DNA of 64,000 nt from Streptomyces sp. MMBL 11-1 (GTDB lineage Bacteria; Actinomycetota; Actinomycetes; Streptomycetales; Streptomycetaceae): the NCBI RefSeq assembly GCF_028622875.1, contig NZ_CP117709.1, positions 1,860,001 to 1,924,000 on the forward strand, in the 5' to 3' direction. This document shows positions 24,902-32,384 of this stretch, one piece after another. How positions within the stretch are numbered: position 1 is the stretch's first letter; every line of letters begins with the position of its first letter. The position numbers and the translations under genes are program-made. A model generated the notes under the pieces. It did no database searches. It was not told the origin of the DNA and worked only from the letters and a program-made list of their open reading frames with translations.

Positions 24902-26574
24902 ACCGTCCACCACACCGTGGTGTCGGCGGGCAGCTCGGCCTCGGCGCCGTCCACGGTGACCGGGGAGCTGGCGAGCAGCACCCGGCCGCGGGCGGCGATG
25001 CGGACGGGGGTCCCGGTGGTGTTGACGGTGCAGACGAAGCCGGGGCGGGAGAAGACGAGGACGCCCTCGGGGCCGTCCAGCCACTCGACGTCCGTGCCGG
25101 CGCCGAGGCCCGGGTGTTCCCGGCGGGCGGCGATCGCGGCCCGGTACAGCTCCAGGGTGGAGCCCTCCACGCCGGTCTGCGCCTCGACGGACAGCTCGCC
25201 CCAGCCGGCGGGCTGCGGGAGCCAGCTGCCGCCGTCGCCGAAGCCGTACGAACTGCCCTCGCGGGTCCACGGGATCGGGACGCGGCAGCCGTCGCGGAAC
25301 CCGTCCTGGCCGTCGGCGCGGAAGAACGAGGGGTCCTGGCGGGCCTCGTCGGGCAGGTCGGTGACGTCGGGCAGGCCGAGCTCCTCGCCCTGGTAGACGT
25401 AGGCGGAGCCGGGCAGGGCGAGCATCAGCAGGGAGGCGGCGCGGGCCCGGCGCAGGCCCAGCTCGCGGTCGCCGGGGGTGCGGATCTGGGTACCGAGGCC
25501 CGGCGGGTTGGCGAAGCGGGTGGCGTGCCGGGTGACGTCGTGGTTGGAGAGCACCCAGGTGGTGGGCGCGCCGACCGGGCGCATCGCGGCGAGCGAGGTG
25601 TCGATGACCTTGCGCAGCTCGGCGGCGTCCCAGGCGGTGGCCAGGTACTGGAAGTTGAACGCCTGGTGCATCTCGTCGGGGCGCACGTAGTTGGCGGTGC
25701 GCTCGACGGTCGGGGTCCAGGCCTCGGCGACGGCGATCCTCTCGCCCGGGTACTCGTCGAGGATGGTGCGCCAGCTGCGGTAGATCGCGTGCACGCCGTC
25801 CTGGTCGAAGAACGGCATGACGTCGTTGCCGAGCAGCTTGAGCTGGTCGTGGGAGCCGAGGTCGGGCAGTCCCTCGGCCTTGACGAGGCCGTGGGCGACG
25901 TCGACCCGGAAGCCGTCGACGCCCATGTCGAGCCAGAAGCGCAGGATGGAGCGGAACTCGTCGGCGACGGCCGGGTGCTCCCAGTTGAAGTCGGGCTGCT
26001 CGGGGGCGAAGAGGTGGAGGTACCAGTCGCCGGGGGTGCCGTCCGGGTTCGCCGTACGGGTCCAGGCGGGGCCGCCGAAGATGGACTCCCAGTCGTTGGG
26101 CGGGAGTTCGCCGTTCGCACCCTTTCCGGGGCGGAAGTGGTAGCGCTCACGCAGGGCGGAGCCGGGGCCCTCGGCCAGGGCGCGCTTGAACCACTCGTGC
26201 TGGTCGGAGGAGTGGTTGGGGACCAGGTCGACGATGACGCGCAGCCCCAGGCCGTGCGCCTCGCGGATCAGCGCGTCGGCGTCCAGCAGGTTGCCGAACA
26301 TCGGGTCGATGGCCCGGTAGTCGGCGACGTCGTAGCCCGCGTCCGCCTGCGGGGAGGCGTAGAAGGGGCTGAGCCAGACCGCGTCGACGCCCAGGTCCTT
26401 CAGGTGGGGCAGGCGGGCGGTGACGCCGGCGAGGTCGCCCATGCCGTCGCCGTTGCCGTCGGCGAAGCTCCGCGGATAGACCTGGTAGATCACCGCGTCC
26501 TGCCACCAGCCGGTGCGGTGGCCCGGGGCGTCGTCGGACGTGCCGGTGGAGGGGGCAGCGAGGTGCTGGGTCAT
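24898..26574 (-). CDS. aglA: GH13 alpha-glucosidase (maltase/oligo-1,6-glucosidase type)
   Basis: The 558-residue cytoplasmic enzyme has no signal peptide. GH13 motifs are WWQDAVIYQVYPRSFAD at the start, VDLVPNHSS, DGFRVDVAHG (nucleophile Asp), VAEAWTP (acid/base Glu) and VLSNHDVTRH. The QPDFNWEHP motif preceding the catalytic Asp is typical of the alpha-glucosidase subfamily. It splits imported maltose and maltodextrin into glucose. It lies downstream of malG on the same transcript, separated by about 110 bases, and overlaps the LacI gene's start by four bases. Confidence 0.93.
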   Translation of the reverse strand: MTQHLAAPSTGTSDDAPGHRTGWWQDAVIYQVYPRSFADGNGDGMGDLAGVTARLPHLKDLGVDAVWLSPFYASPQADAGYDVADYRAIDPMFGNLLDADALIREAHGLGLRVIVDLVPNHSSDQHEWFKRALAEGPGSALRERYHFRPGKGANGELPPNDWESIFGGPAWTRTANPDGTPGDWYLHLFAPEQPDFNWEHPAVADEFRSILRFWLDMGVDGFRVDVAHGLVKAEGLPDLGSHDQLKLLGNDVMPFFDQDGVHAIYRSWRTILDEYPGERIAVAEAWTPTVERTANYVRPDEMHQAFNFQYLATAWDAAELRKVIDTSLAAMRPVGAPTTWVLSNHDVTRHATRFANPPGLGTQIRTPGDRELGLRRARAASLLMLALPGSAYVYQGEELGLPDVTDLPDEARQDPSFFRADGQDGFRDGCRVPIPWTREGSSYGFGDGGSWLPQPAGWGELSVEAQTGVEGSTLELYRAAIAARREHPGLGAGTDVEWLDGPEGVLVFSRPGFVCTVNTTGTPVRIAARGRVLLASSPVTVDGAEAELPADTTVWWTV

Positions 26575-26687
26575 GTCGTCCCTGGGGTGTCTGGGTGGGG
26601 AGCGGCGCCGGGGACCGGGTCCGGGTTTCCGGCGCCGCCGTGACGGGTGCGGTGGTGCGGGTGCTGGTGCGGGTGGCCAGGGGTCTC

Positions 26688-27566
26688 TCAGCCCTTGACC
26701 GCTCCGGCGGACATGCCGGTGACCAGGTGCTTCTGGGCGAAGAGGAACACCAGGGCGGCCGGGATGGCGATGAGCACGGAGGCCGCCGTCATGGGGCCCC
26801 ACTGGGCTCCGTACTGGTTGACGAACTTCTGGAGTCCGCCGGCCAGCGTGAGGTTCTCGTCGCCGACCAGGAAGGCGGAGGCGTACGCCACTTCGCCCCA
26901 GGCGGTGATGAAGGAGTAGAACGCGGTGACCGCGAGGCCCGGCTTGGCCAGCGGCAGGATGAGCCGGAAGAAGGTGCCGAACGGGGTGAGGCCGTCGACC
27001 TCGCCCGACTCGTCGATCTCGCGCGGGATGGTGTCGAAGAAGCCCTTCATCATCCAGGCGCAGAACGGCACCGAGATGGTGAGGTAGGTGATGACGAGTC
27101 CGGTGGGCTGGTTGAGCAGCCCGAGGCTCGACATGATGTTGTAGATCGGCACGATGAGGACGGCGACCGGGAACATCTGGGTGATCAGCAGCGTCCACAT
27201 CAGCCCGCGCTTGCCGGGGAAGCGGAAGCGGCTCACCGCGTATCCGGTGGTGGCGGCGACGAAGACGCCGATCACGGTGGAGAGCGCGGAGATGATCACG
27301 GAGTTGGCGAACCAGTTGAGGAACTCCGTGTCGCGGATCAGGTTCGTGTAGTTGACGAACGTCGTCTCGCGGAAGAAGTCCGTGGTGGTCGCGAACTTGG
27401 CGGGCTTGAGCGAGGTCAGCAGGACCCACAGCACCGGGAAGACCGCGATCACCGAGGCGATGATCAGGGTGAGGTGCAGGGCGACGGAGGCGAGCGGGGA
27501 GCGTTCGCCGCGCAGCCGGACCTTGGGGGCGCCGTGCCGGGCGGGGGTGTCGGTCGCGGTGGTCAC
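26688..27566 (-). CDS. malG: Maltose/maltodextrin ABC transporter permease MalG
   Basis: The 292-residue membrane protein has about six transmembrane segments. The cytoplasmic EAA loop that docks the ATPase reads EIDESGEVDGLTPFGTFFRL. The GTG start at 27566 forms a GTGA overlap with the malF stop. The frame is open further upstream, but the extended part lies inside malF and has no membrane-protein character. No ATPase gene is present in the cluster. The transporter presumably uses a shared MsiK-type ATPase encoded elsewhere, as is known for Streptomyces sugar importers. Confidence 0.93.
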   Translation of the reverse strand: MTTATDTPARHGAPKVRLRGERSPLASVALHLTLIIASVIAVFPVLWVLLTSLKPAKFATTTDFFRETTFVNYTNLIRDTEFLNWFANSVIISALSTVIGVFVAATTGYAVSRFRFPGKRGLMWTLLITQMFPVAVLIVPIYNIMSSLGLLNQPTGLVITYLTISVPFCAWMMKGFFDTIPREIDESGEVDGLTPFGTFFRLILPLAKPGLAVTAFYSFITAWGEVAYASAFLVGDENLTLAGGLQKFVNQYGAQWGPMTAASVLIAIPAALVFLFAQKHLVTGMSAGAVKG

Positions 27567-28582
27567 CAGTTGTCTCCCTGGGAGCGCAGGACTCGCCGGT
27601 AGACGACGGCGAAGAGCATCAGGAGTACGAGGATCAGCACGCCCCAGGTGGAGGACTGCGCGTAGTCGCGCGGGCTGATCTCGAAGGAGAACTTGTACGC
27701 CTGGGTCACGAGGATCTGGGTGGCCTCGCCGGGTCCGCCGCGGGTCAGCAGGAAGATCACCGGGAACATGTTGAAGGTCCAGATGGTGGAGAGCAGGACC
27801 ACCGTGGTGGAGACCGGGCGCAGTCCGGGCAGCGTGATGTGGCGGAAGCGCTGCCAGGCGGTGGCGCCGTCCATCTCGGCCGCCTCGTACTGCTCGGAGG
27901 GGATGGACTGGAGTCCGCCGAGGAGGGCGACCATCATGAACGGGATGCCGAGCCAGACGTTGACGGCGATGACCGCGAACTTGGCCCAGGTCGGGTCGTT
28001 GAGCCACGGGACGGCGTCGATGCCGGCGCCACCGAGGATCTTGTTGAGCAGACCGCGCTCCTCGTTGTAGAGGAAGCGCCAGGCGAAGACGGAGACGAAG
28101 CCGGGGATGGCCCAGGGCAGGATGAGGGCCATGCGGTAGGCGGAGCGTCCGGCGATGCGGCGGTTGAGCATGTTCGCCAGGGCCATGCCGAGGACGAACG
28201 TGACACTCACGCAGGAGACGGTCCACACCAGCGTCCAGCCGAGCGTGCCGAGGAACTGCGAGCCGGTCAGCGCGTCGATGTAGTTGTCCGCGCCGATGAA
28301 CTCGTAGGTGGCGGGGATCTCGTTGACTCCGATGGAGCGGGCGACGTTGCGCTCGTCCGCGTCGGTCATCGAGAGGTAGATGCCACGGACCAGCGGATAG
28401 CCGATGATCACGCCGATCACGATGACGACCGGGGCGACCATGGCCCAGGCGTACCAGTGGACCGACAGGGCCCGCCTCAGACGGCCGGGCTTCGGTGGTG
28501 GGGTGCCAGTACCGCGGCTCCGGCCGCGGGCGAGGTCTCCGCCCGCGGCCTTCACCACCGACTGGCTGGTGTGGACAGCCAT
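27563..28582 (-). CDS. malF: Maltose/maltodextrin ABC transporter permease MalF
   Basis: The 339-residue permease has an N-terminal cytoplasmic extension (about 40 residues), about six transmembrane segments and the EAA motif YEAAEMDGATAWQRFRHITL. It pairs with MalG to form the membrane channel. It starts 19 bases after the malE stop, and its own stop overlaps the malG start. Confidence 0.94.
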   Translation of the reverse strand: MAVHTSQSVVKAAGGDLARGRSRGTGTPPPKPGRLRRALSVHWYAWAMVAPVVIVIGVIIGYPLVRGIYLSMTDADERNVARSIGVNEIPATYEFIGADNYIDALTGSQFLGTLGWTLVWTVSCVSVTFVLGMALANMLNRRIAGRSAYRMALILPWAIPGFVSVFAWRFLYNEERGLLNKILGGAGIDAVPWLNDPTWAKFAVIAVNVWLGIPFMMVALLGGLQSIPSEQYEAAEMDGATAWQRFRHITLPGLRPVSTTVVLLSTIWTFNMFPVIFLLTRGGPGEATQILVTQAYKFSFEISPRDYAQSSTWGVLILVLLMLFAVVYRRVLRSQGDNW

Positions 28583-28601
28583 CAGTCGGCCAACCTTCCT
28601 G

Positions 28602-29873
28602 TTACTTCCAGCCCTTGAGGAGCTTGCGGTAGGAGTCGCCGGTGGCCTTGGCGGCCTTCTCCGGCGTGGTCTGGCCGGTGAGGACCTTGGTGTACTCGAT
28701 GCGCAGCGGCTCGAAGAGGCTGCCGCCCTCGGGGATCCAGGGGCGCTCGACGGCGGTCTCGACGACCGGCTTGAAGAAGCCGACGATCTCGCTGTCCACG
28801 GCCTCCTGCTTGGCGTACGCGGAGGTGCGGGTGGGCAGCAGGTTCAGCTCGCCGGCAGCGGTGGCCTGGCTGTCCACGGAGGTCATGTACTCGACGAACG
28901 CGTAGGAGGCGTCGAGGTTCTTGGAGCCGGCGTAGACGGCGAGGTTGTGGCCGCCCTGCGGGGCGCCCTGGGCGGCGGAGCCGGCCGGGACCGGGGCGAC
29001 GCCCAGGTTGTCCTTGTCCGTGAACTCCTTGCCGGTCAGGGTGTCGGCGACGGCCCAGGGGCCGTTGATCATCATCGCGACGTCGCCGTTCTTGAACGAC
29101 TGCATCATGTTCTCCCAGCCGTCCGAGGCATCCGTCTTCGCGGTGCCGTCGTCGACCAGGGCCTTGACCGCCTCGAACGCCTTGACGCCCTCGGGCTTGT
29201 CGATGGTGACGCTCTTGGAGGAGGCGTCGACCATGTCGCCGCCCTCGCCGTAGAGGAAGGAGAGGAAGTAGTAGGGGTCGTCGCCGCGGAGGTAGAGGCC
29301 GGTCTTGCCGGTCTTGTCCTTGATCTTCTCGGCCACGGTCTTGAGGTCGTCCAGGGAGGCGGGCGCCTCGACGCCGGCCTCCTTGAACAGCTTCTTGTTG
29401 TAGAAGACGCCCATGGAGTCGATGACCTGCGGGACGGCGTACGTCTTGTCCTCGTACTTCGTGGACGCGACGGCCTGCTTGAGGAAGTCGTCCTGGTTCT
29501 TCAGGGCGGGGGTGCCGTCCAGCGGGGCCAGGTAGCCCAGGTTGGCGAAGTCCGGCGTCCAGGCGACCTCGGAGCGGATCACGTCGGGGGCGCCGTCGCC
29601 GGCCTGGGCGGCGTTCTTGAACTTGTTCTGCGCGTCGCCGAAGGGCACGTTGACGTACTTGACGTCGACCTTCGGGTGCTTCTTCTCGAAGCCCTCGGCC
29701 AGCTTCTTGAAGACCTTGTCCTCACTGCCGACGCTGGAGGTGTCCCACCAGGTCACCGTGCCGGAGAGCTCGCCCGAGCTCTTGCCGCCGCCGGACTCGT
29801 CGTCGCTGCCGCAGGCGGTCGCCGCGAGCGCCAGGGCCGCGACCAGGGCGGTGGCCGTTATGCCACGTCGCAT
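28602..29873 (-). CDS. malE: Maltose/maltodextrin-binding lipoprotein MalE
   Basis: The 423-residue precursor begins MRRGITATALVAALALAATA and the lipidated Cys follows directly, giving a lipoprotein signal with a Gly/Ser-rich tether. The mature part is a family 1 solute-binding protein (TVTWWDTSSVGSEDKVFKKL, MINGPWAVAD, YMTSVDSQA). It captures maltodextrin at the outer membrane face for MalFG. An AAGGAG site lies six bases before the ATG. It is the first gene of the malEFG-aglA-lacI transcript and is controlled from the divergent region shared with malR. Confidence 0.95.
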   Translation of the reverse strand: MRRGITATALVAALALAATACGSDDESGGGKSSGELSGTVTWWDTSSVGSEDKVFKKLAEGFEKKHPKVDVKYVNVPFGDAQNKFKNAAQAGDGAPDVIRSEVAWTPDFANLGYLAPLDGTPALKNQDDFLKQAVASTKYEDKTYAVPQVIDSMGVFYNKKLFKEAGVEAPASLDDLKTVAEKIKDKTGKTGLYLRGDDPYYFLSFLYGEGGDMVDASSKSVTIDKPEGVKAFEAVKALVDDGTAKTDASDGWENMMQSFKNGDVAMMINGPWAVADTLTGKEFTDKDNLGVAPVPAGSAAQGAPQGGHNLAVYAGSKNLDASYAFVEYMTSVDSQATAAGELNLLPTRTSAYAKQEAVDSEIVGFFKPVVETAVERPWIPEGGSLFEPLRIEYTKVLTGQTTPEKAAKATGDSYRKLLKGWK

Positions 29874-29956
29874 CTGAACTCCTTCAACTGCCGTACCGCT
29901 CCGTCGCGGCGCCGGGTCGACGTGAACGTAACAAGGATGAAAGACGACCGAAAGAC

Positions 29957-29977
29957 CTTGCGGAAGATTTCTGCAAG
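29957..29977. promoter_or_regulatory. Candidate MalR operator in the malE-malR intergenic region
   Basis: A 21-bp near-palindrome with outer half-sites CTTGC and GCAAG and inner GGAA/TTTC pairs 8 of 10 positions. It lies about 85 bases upstream of malE and shares half-sites with the amylase operator candidate. Confidence 0.65.
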
Positions 29978-30114
29978 CCCTGGTGATCGTTACATTCGCG
30001 TGTCCTCAAGGTTGCCGTCAAGCCCCTTGACTCCAGCCCTTCGTCGCTGACAGGAGCAGGCGGGACACGGTCTGCCCGCAGTGTGACGATCCGACCGCAG
30101 CCCGCGTCCCGGGG

Positions 30115-30141
30115 CCGCAAGTCCTTGCAAGGCGTTGCCGG
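30115..30141. promoter_or_regulatory. Second MalR-type site near malR
   Basis: The perfect palindrome CCTTGCAAGG (30123-30132) is flanked by further CGCAAG and GTTGCC half-sites. It lies about 75 bases upstream of the malR -10 element and could mediate autoregulation. Confidence 0.5.
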
Positions 30142-30205
30142 AAAGCGCTCCGGCCCCCTCCTCCGCACCACCCCGCACACAGTGGGCAATCCGACACGGG
30201 CCCGG

Positions 30206-30211
30206 TACAGT
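30206..30211 (+). promoter_or_regulatory. -10 element of the malR promoter
   Basis: TACAGT matches TANNNT and is eight bases in front of the malR ATG. The transcript would be leaderless or nearly so. Confidence 0.45.
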
Positions 30212-30219
30212 CCCATCCC

Positions 30220-31263
30220 ATGACCGCACGGCTTGCCGATATCGCAACTCAGGCGGGGGTCAGCGAAGCAACGGTCAGCCGGGTCCTGAACGGCAAGCCC
30301 GGAGTCGCGGCGACCACCCGCGAATCCGTCCTCGCGGCGCTCGACGTCCTGGGGTACGAACGCCCGGTGCGGCTGCGCAGGCGCAGCGCGGGACTGGTCG
30401 GCCTGATCACCCCGGAGCTGGAGAACCCGATCTTCCCGGCGCTGGCGCAGGTCATCGGCCAGGCGCTGACCCGGCAGGGCTACACCCCGGTGCTGGCGAC
30501 CCAGACGCCCGGCGGCTCCACCGAGGACGAACTGACCGAAATGCTGGTGGACCGGGGCGTCTCGGGCATCATCTTCGTCTCCGGGCTCCACGCGGACACC
30601 TCGGCGGACACGCAGCGCTACGAGCAACTGCGCGGCCAGGGCGTCCCCTTCGTCCTGGTGAACGGTTTCTCCGCCAAGGTGCAGGCGCCGTTCATCTCGC
30701 CGGACGACCGGGCGGCGGTGCGCCTCGCGGTGACCCACCTGGTGGCGCTGGGGCACACCCGCATCGGCCTCGCCGTGGGCCCCAAGCGCTTCGTGCCGGT
30801 GCTCCGCAAGATCGAGGGCTTCCACGCGACGATGCGGGAGCAGCTGGGCCTCGCCCCGGACGAGGTGGAGGAGTTGATCCAGCACTCTCTGTACACCTTG
30901 GAGGGCGGCCAGGCCGCCGCCTCCGCCCTGATGGAGCGCGGCTGCACGGCGGTCGTGTGCGCGAGCGACATGATGGCGCTCGGGGCGATCCGGGCAGCCC
31001 GCCGGCTGTCGAAGGACGTGCCGCGCGACCTGTCGGTCGTGGGCTACGACGACTCGCCGCTCATAGCGTTCACGGACCCGCCGCTGACGACGGTCCGGCA
31101 GCCGGTGACGGCGATGGGCCAGGCCGCCGTCCGCACGCTCCTGGAGGAGATCGGCGGAACCCCGGCACCGCACAGCGAGTTCGTCTTCATGCCTGAGCTG
31201 GTGGTTCGCGGCTCGACGGCGTCGGGTCCCGCAGGCGGCTCAGGGTCGGCCCCTCGTCCTTGA
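30220..31263 (+). CDS. malR: LacI family maltose regulator MalR
   Basis: The 347-residue repressor is divergent from malE, the arrangement known for malR in Streptomyces coelicolor. The helix-turn-helix is RLADIATQAGVSEATVSRVL, followed by NGKPGV. The effector domain contains SGLHADTSADTQRY, SPDDRAAVRLAVTHL and YDDSPLIAFTDPPLTTVRQP. It should repress malEFG and the amylase genes by binding the CTTGC/GCAAG palindromes and be released by a maltodextrin. Its recognition segment is identical to that of the aglA-linked paralogue, so both may compete for the same operators. Confidence 0.92.
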   Translation: MTARLADIATQAGVSEATVSRVLNGKPGVAATTRESVLAALDVLGYERPVRLRRRSAGLVGLITPELENPIFPALAQVIGQALTRQGYTPVLATQTPGGSTEDELTEMLVDRGVSGIIFVSGLHADTSADTQRYEQLRGQGVPFVLVNGFSAKVQAPFISPDDRAAVRLAVTHLVALGHTRIGLAVGPKRFVPVLRKIEGFHATMREQLGLAPDEVEELIQHSLYTLEGGQAAASALMERGCTAVVCASDMMALGAIRAARRLSKDVPRDLSVVGYDDSPLIAFTDPPLTTVRQPVTAMGQAAVRTLLEEIGGTPAPHSEFVFMPELVVRGSTASGPAGGSGSAPRP

Positions 31264-31321
31264 GGCGCACGATGTGCGACCGGAACCCGACCGTAGGATG
31301 ATCGGGGGCAGGGGAATCTCT

Positions 31322-32323
31322 ATGGAAGACTCTCTGCCTATGGGTGAAACACAGGTGACAGCACACGGAGGCCGGTCGACGGCCGATCCTTCACCCATCG
31401 CGGCCCAGGCGGACCCCGGATCCACCCCCGCGTCCACCGTTCCCCCGGCTTCCGGGAAGACCGGCCTGCCGGCCCGGCTCCGCTCCCTGCGGGCGCCCCG
31501 CCGTCCGCGCATCTGGTTCGAGATCCTGCTCATCGCGGTCAGTTACTGGCTGTATTCGCTCGTGCGCAACGCCGTCCCGGAGCAGAAGGCCCAGGCGCTC
31601 CGCAACGCGGACTGGATCTGGTCGGCGGAGAAGTCCCTGGGTCTGGCCTTCGAGGAAACGGTCAACCACGCGGTCAATTCCGTGACATGGCTGATCGTGT
31701 CGATGAACTACTACTACGCGACGCTGCATTTCGTCGTGACCATCGGCGTCCTCGTCTGGCTGTTCCGCCGCCACCCGGGCCGTTACGCGGCGACCCGGCT
31801 GGTGCTCTTCGCGACGACGGCCGTGGCTCTGCTCGGCTACTACCTCTACCCGCTGGCGCCACCCCGTCTGATGAACGGCGCGAACTTCATCGACACCGTG
31901 CTCCTGCACGAGACGTGGGGCTCGATGGCGTCGGGCGACTTCAAGAACATGTCGAACCAGTACGCGGCGATGCCGTCGATGCACATCGGCTGGTCGCTCT
32001 GGTGCGGCCTGACGATCTTCGCCCTGGCCTCGGCGCCCTGGGCCCGCATCCTGGGCCTGCTCTACCCGACGCTCACCCTGGTCGTCATCGTGGCCACCGC
32101 CAACCACTTCTGGCTGGACGCTGTGGGCGGCATGGCCTGCCTCGCGTTCGGCTACGCGGTCTCGCGCGTCTGGTACGGCTCGCTTCCGCACCGGCTGCCG
32201 AAGTGGGTGCCGGACCGGCGGGGACGGCTGACCGGCCTGCGCACCGCCCGGCTGCCACGCCCGGCTTCGGAGCCGAAGCCGGAGCCGAAGCCGGAGCCGG
32301 AATCCAGCCCCTCCGGCGTTTGA
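31322..32323 (+). CDS. PAP2-like integral membrane phosphatase/inositolphosphotransferase family protein
   Basis: The 333-residue protein has a Pro/Ser-rich cytoplasmic N-terminus of about 70 residues and about six transmembrane segments. PAP2-type motifs sit in the second half: AAMPSMHIGWSLW and TANHFWLDAVGG, which supply the catalytic histidines and aspartate, as in the Aur1/Ipt1-like branch. It probably acts on a lipid-linked phosphate at the outer membrane surface. The ATG at 31322, behind a GGGGCAGGGG stretch and a TAGGAT -10 candidate (31293), is preferred over GTG 31274. The C-terminus has a Pro-Glu-Pro-Lys repeat, and its last codons (ESSPSGV) come from a dispersed repeat. Confidence 0.85.
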   Translation: MEDSLPMGETQVTAHGGRSTADPSPIAAQADPGSTPASTVPPASGKTGLPARLRSLRAPRRPRIWFEILLIAVSYWLYSLVRNAVPEQKAQALRNADWIWSAEKSLGLAFEETVNHAVNSVTWLIVSMNYYYATLHFVVTIGVLVWLFRRHPGRYAATRLVLFATTAVALLGYYLYPLAPPRLMNGANFIDTVLLHETWGSMASGDFKNMSNQYAAMPSMHIGWSLWCGLTIFALASAPWARILGLLYPTLTLVVIVATANHFWLDAVGGMACLAFGYAVSRVWYGSLPHRLPKWVPDRRGRLTGLRTARLPRPASEPKPEPKPEPESSPSGV

Positions 32324-32330
32324 GGAGCGG
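32300..32330 (-). repeat. Dispersed 3'-end repeat, copy E (reverse)
   Basis: The minus-strand sequence CCGCTCCTCAAACGCCGGAG is a copy of the repeat seen at 48408, 48479, 61811 and 61842. It covers the last codons and stop of the PAP2-like gene. Confidence 0.7.
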
Positions 32331-32384
32331 GGTCCGGGGCGGAGCCCCGAGGGGCCCCGGGGCAGGCCCCGGGAGCACGCCCGC

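Noticed and set aside
24902..25270. A longer N-terminus for the aglA-linked LacI regulator
   Set aside because: The extension is Arg-rich, lies within the alpha-glucosidase gene and precedes the normal LacI start. A GTG in a GTGA overlap gives the right N-terminus.
27567..28226. An extended MalG reading frame
   Set aside because: The extra 220 codons overlap malF and are Arg/Pro-rich; the GTG at 27566 gives a normal MalG.
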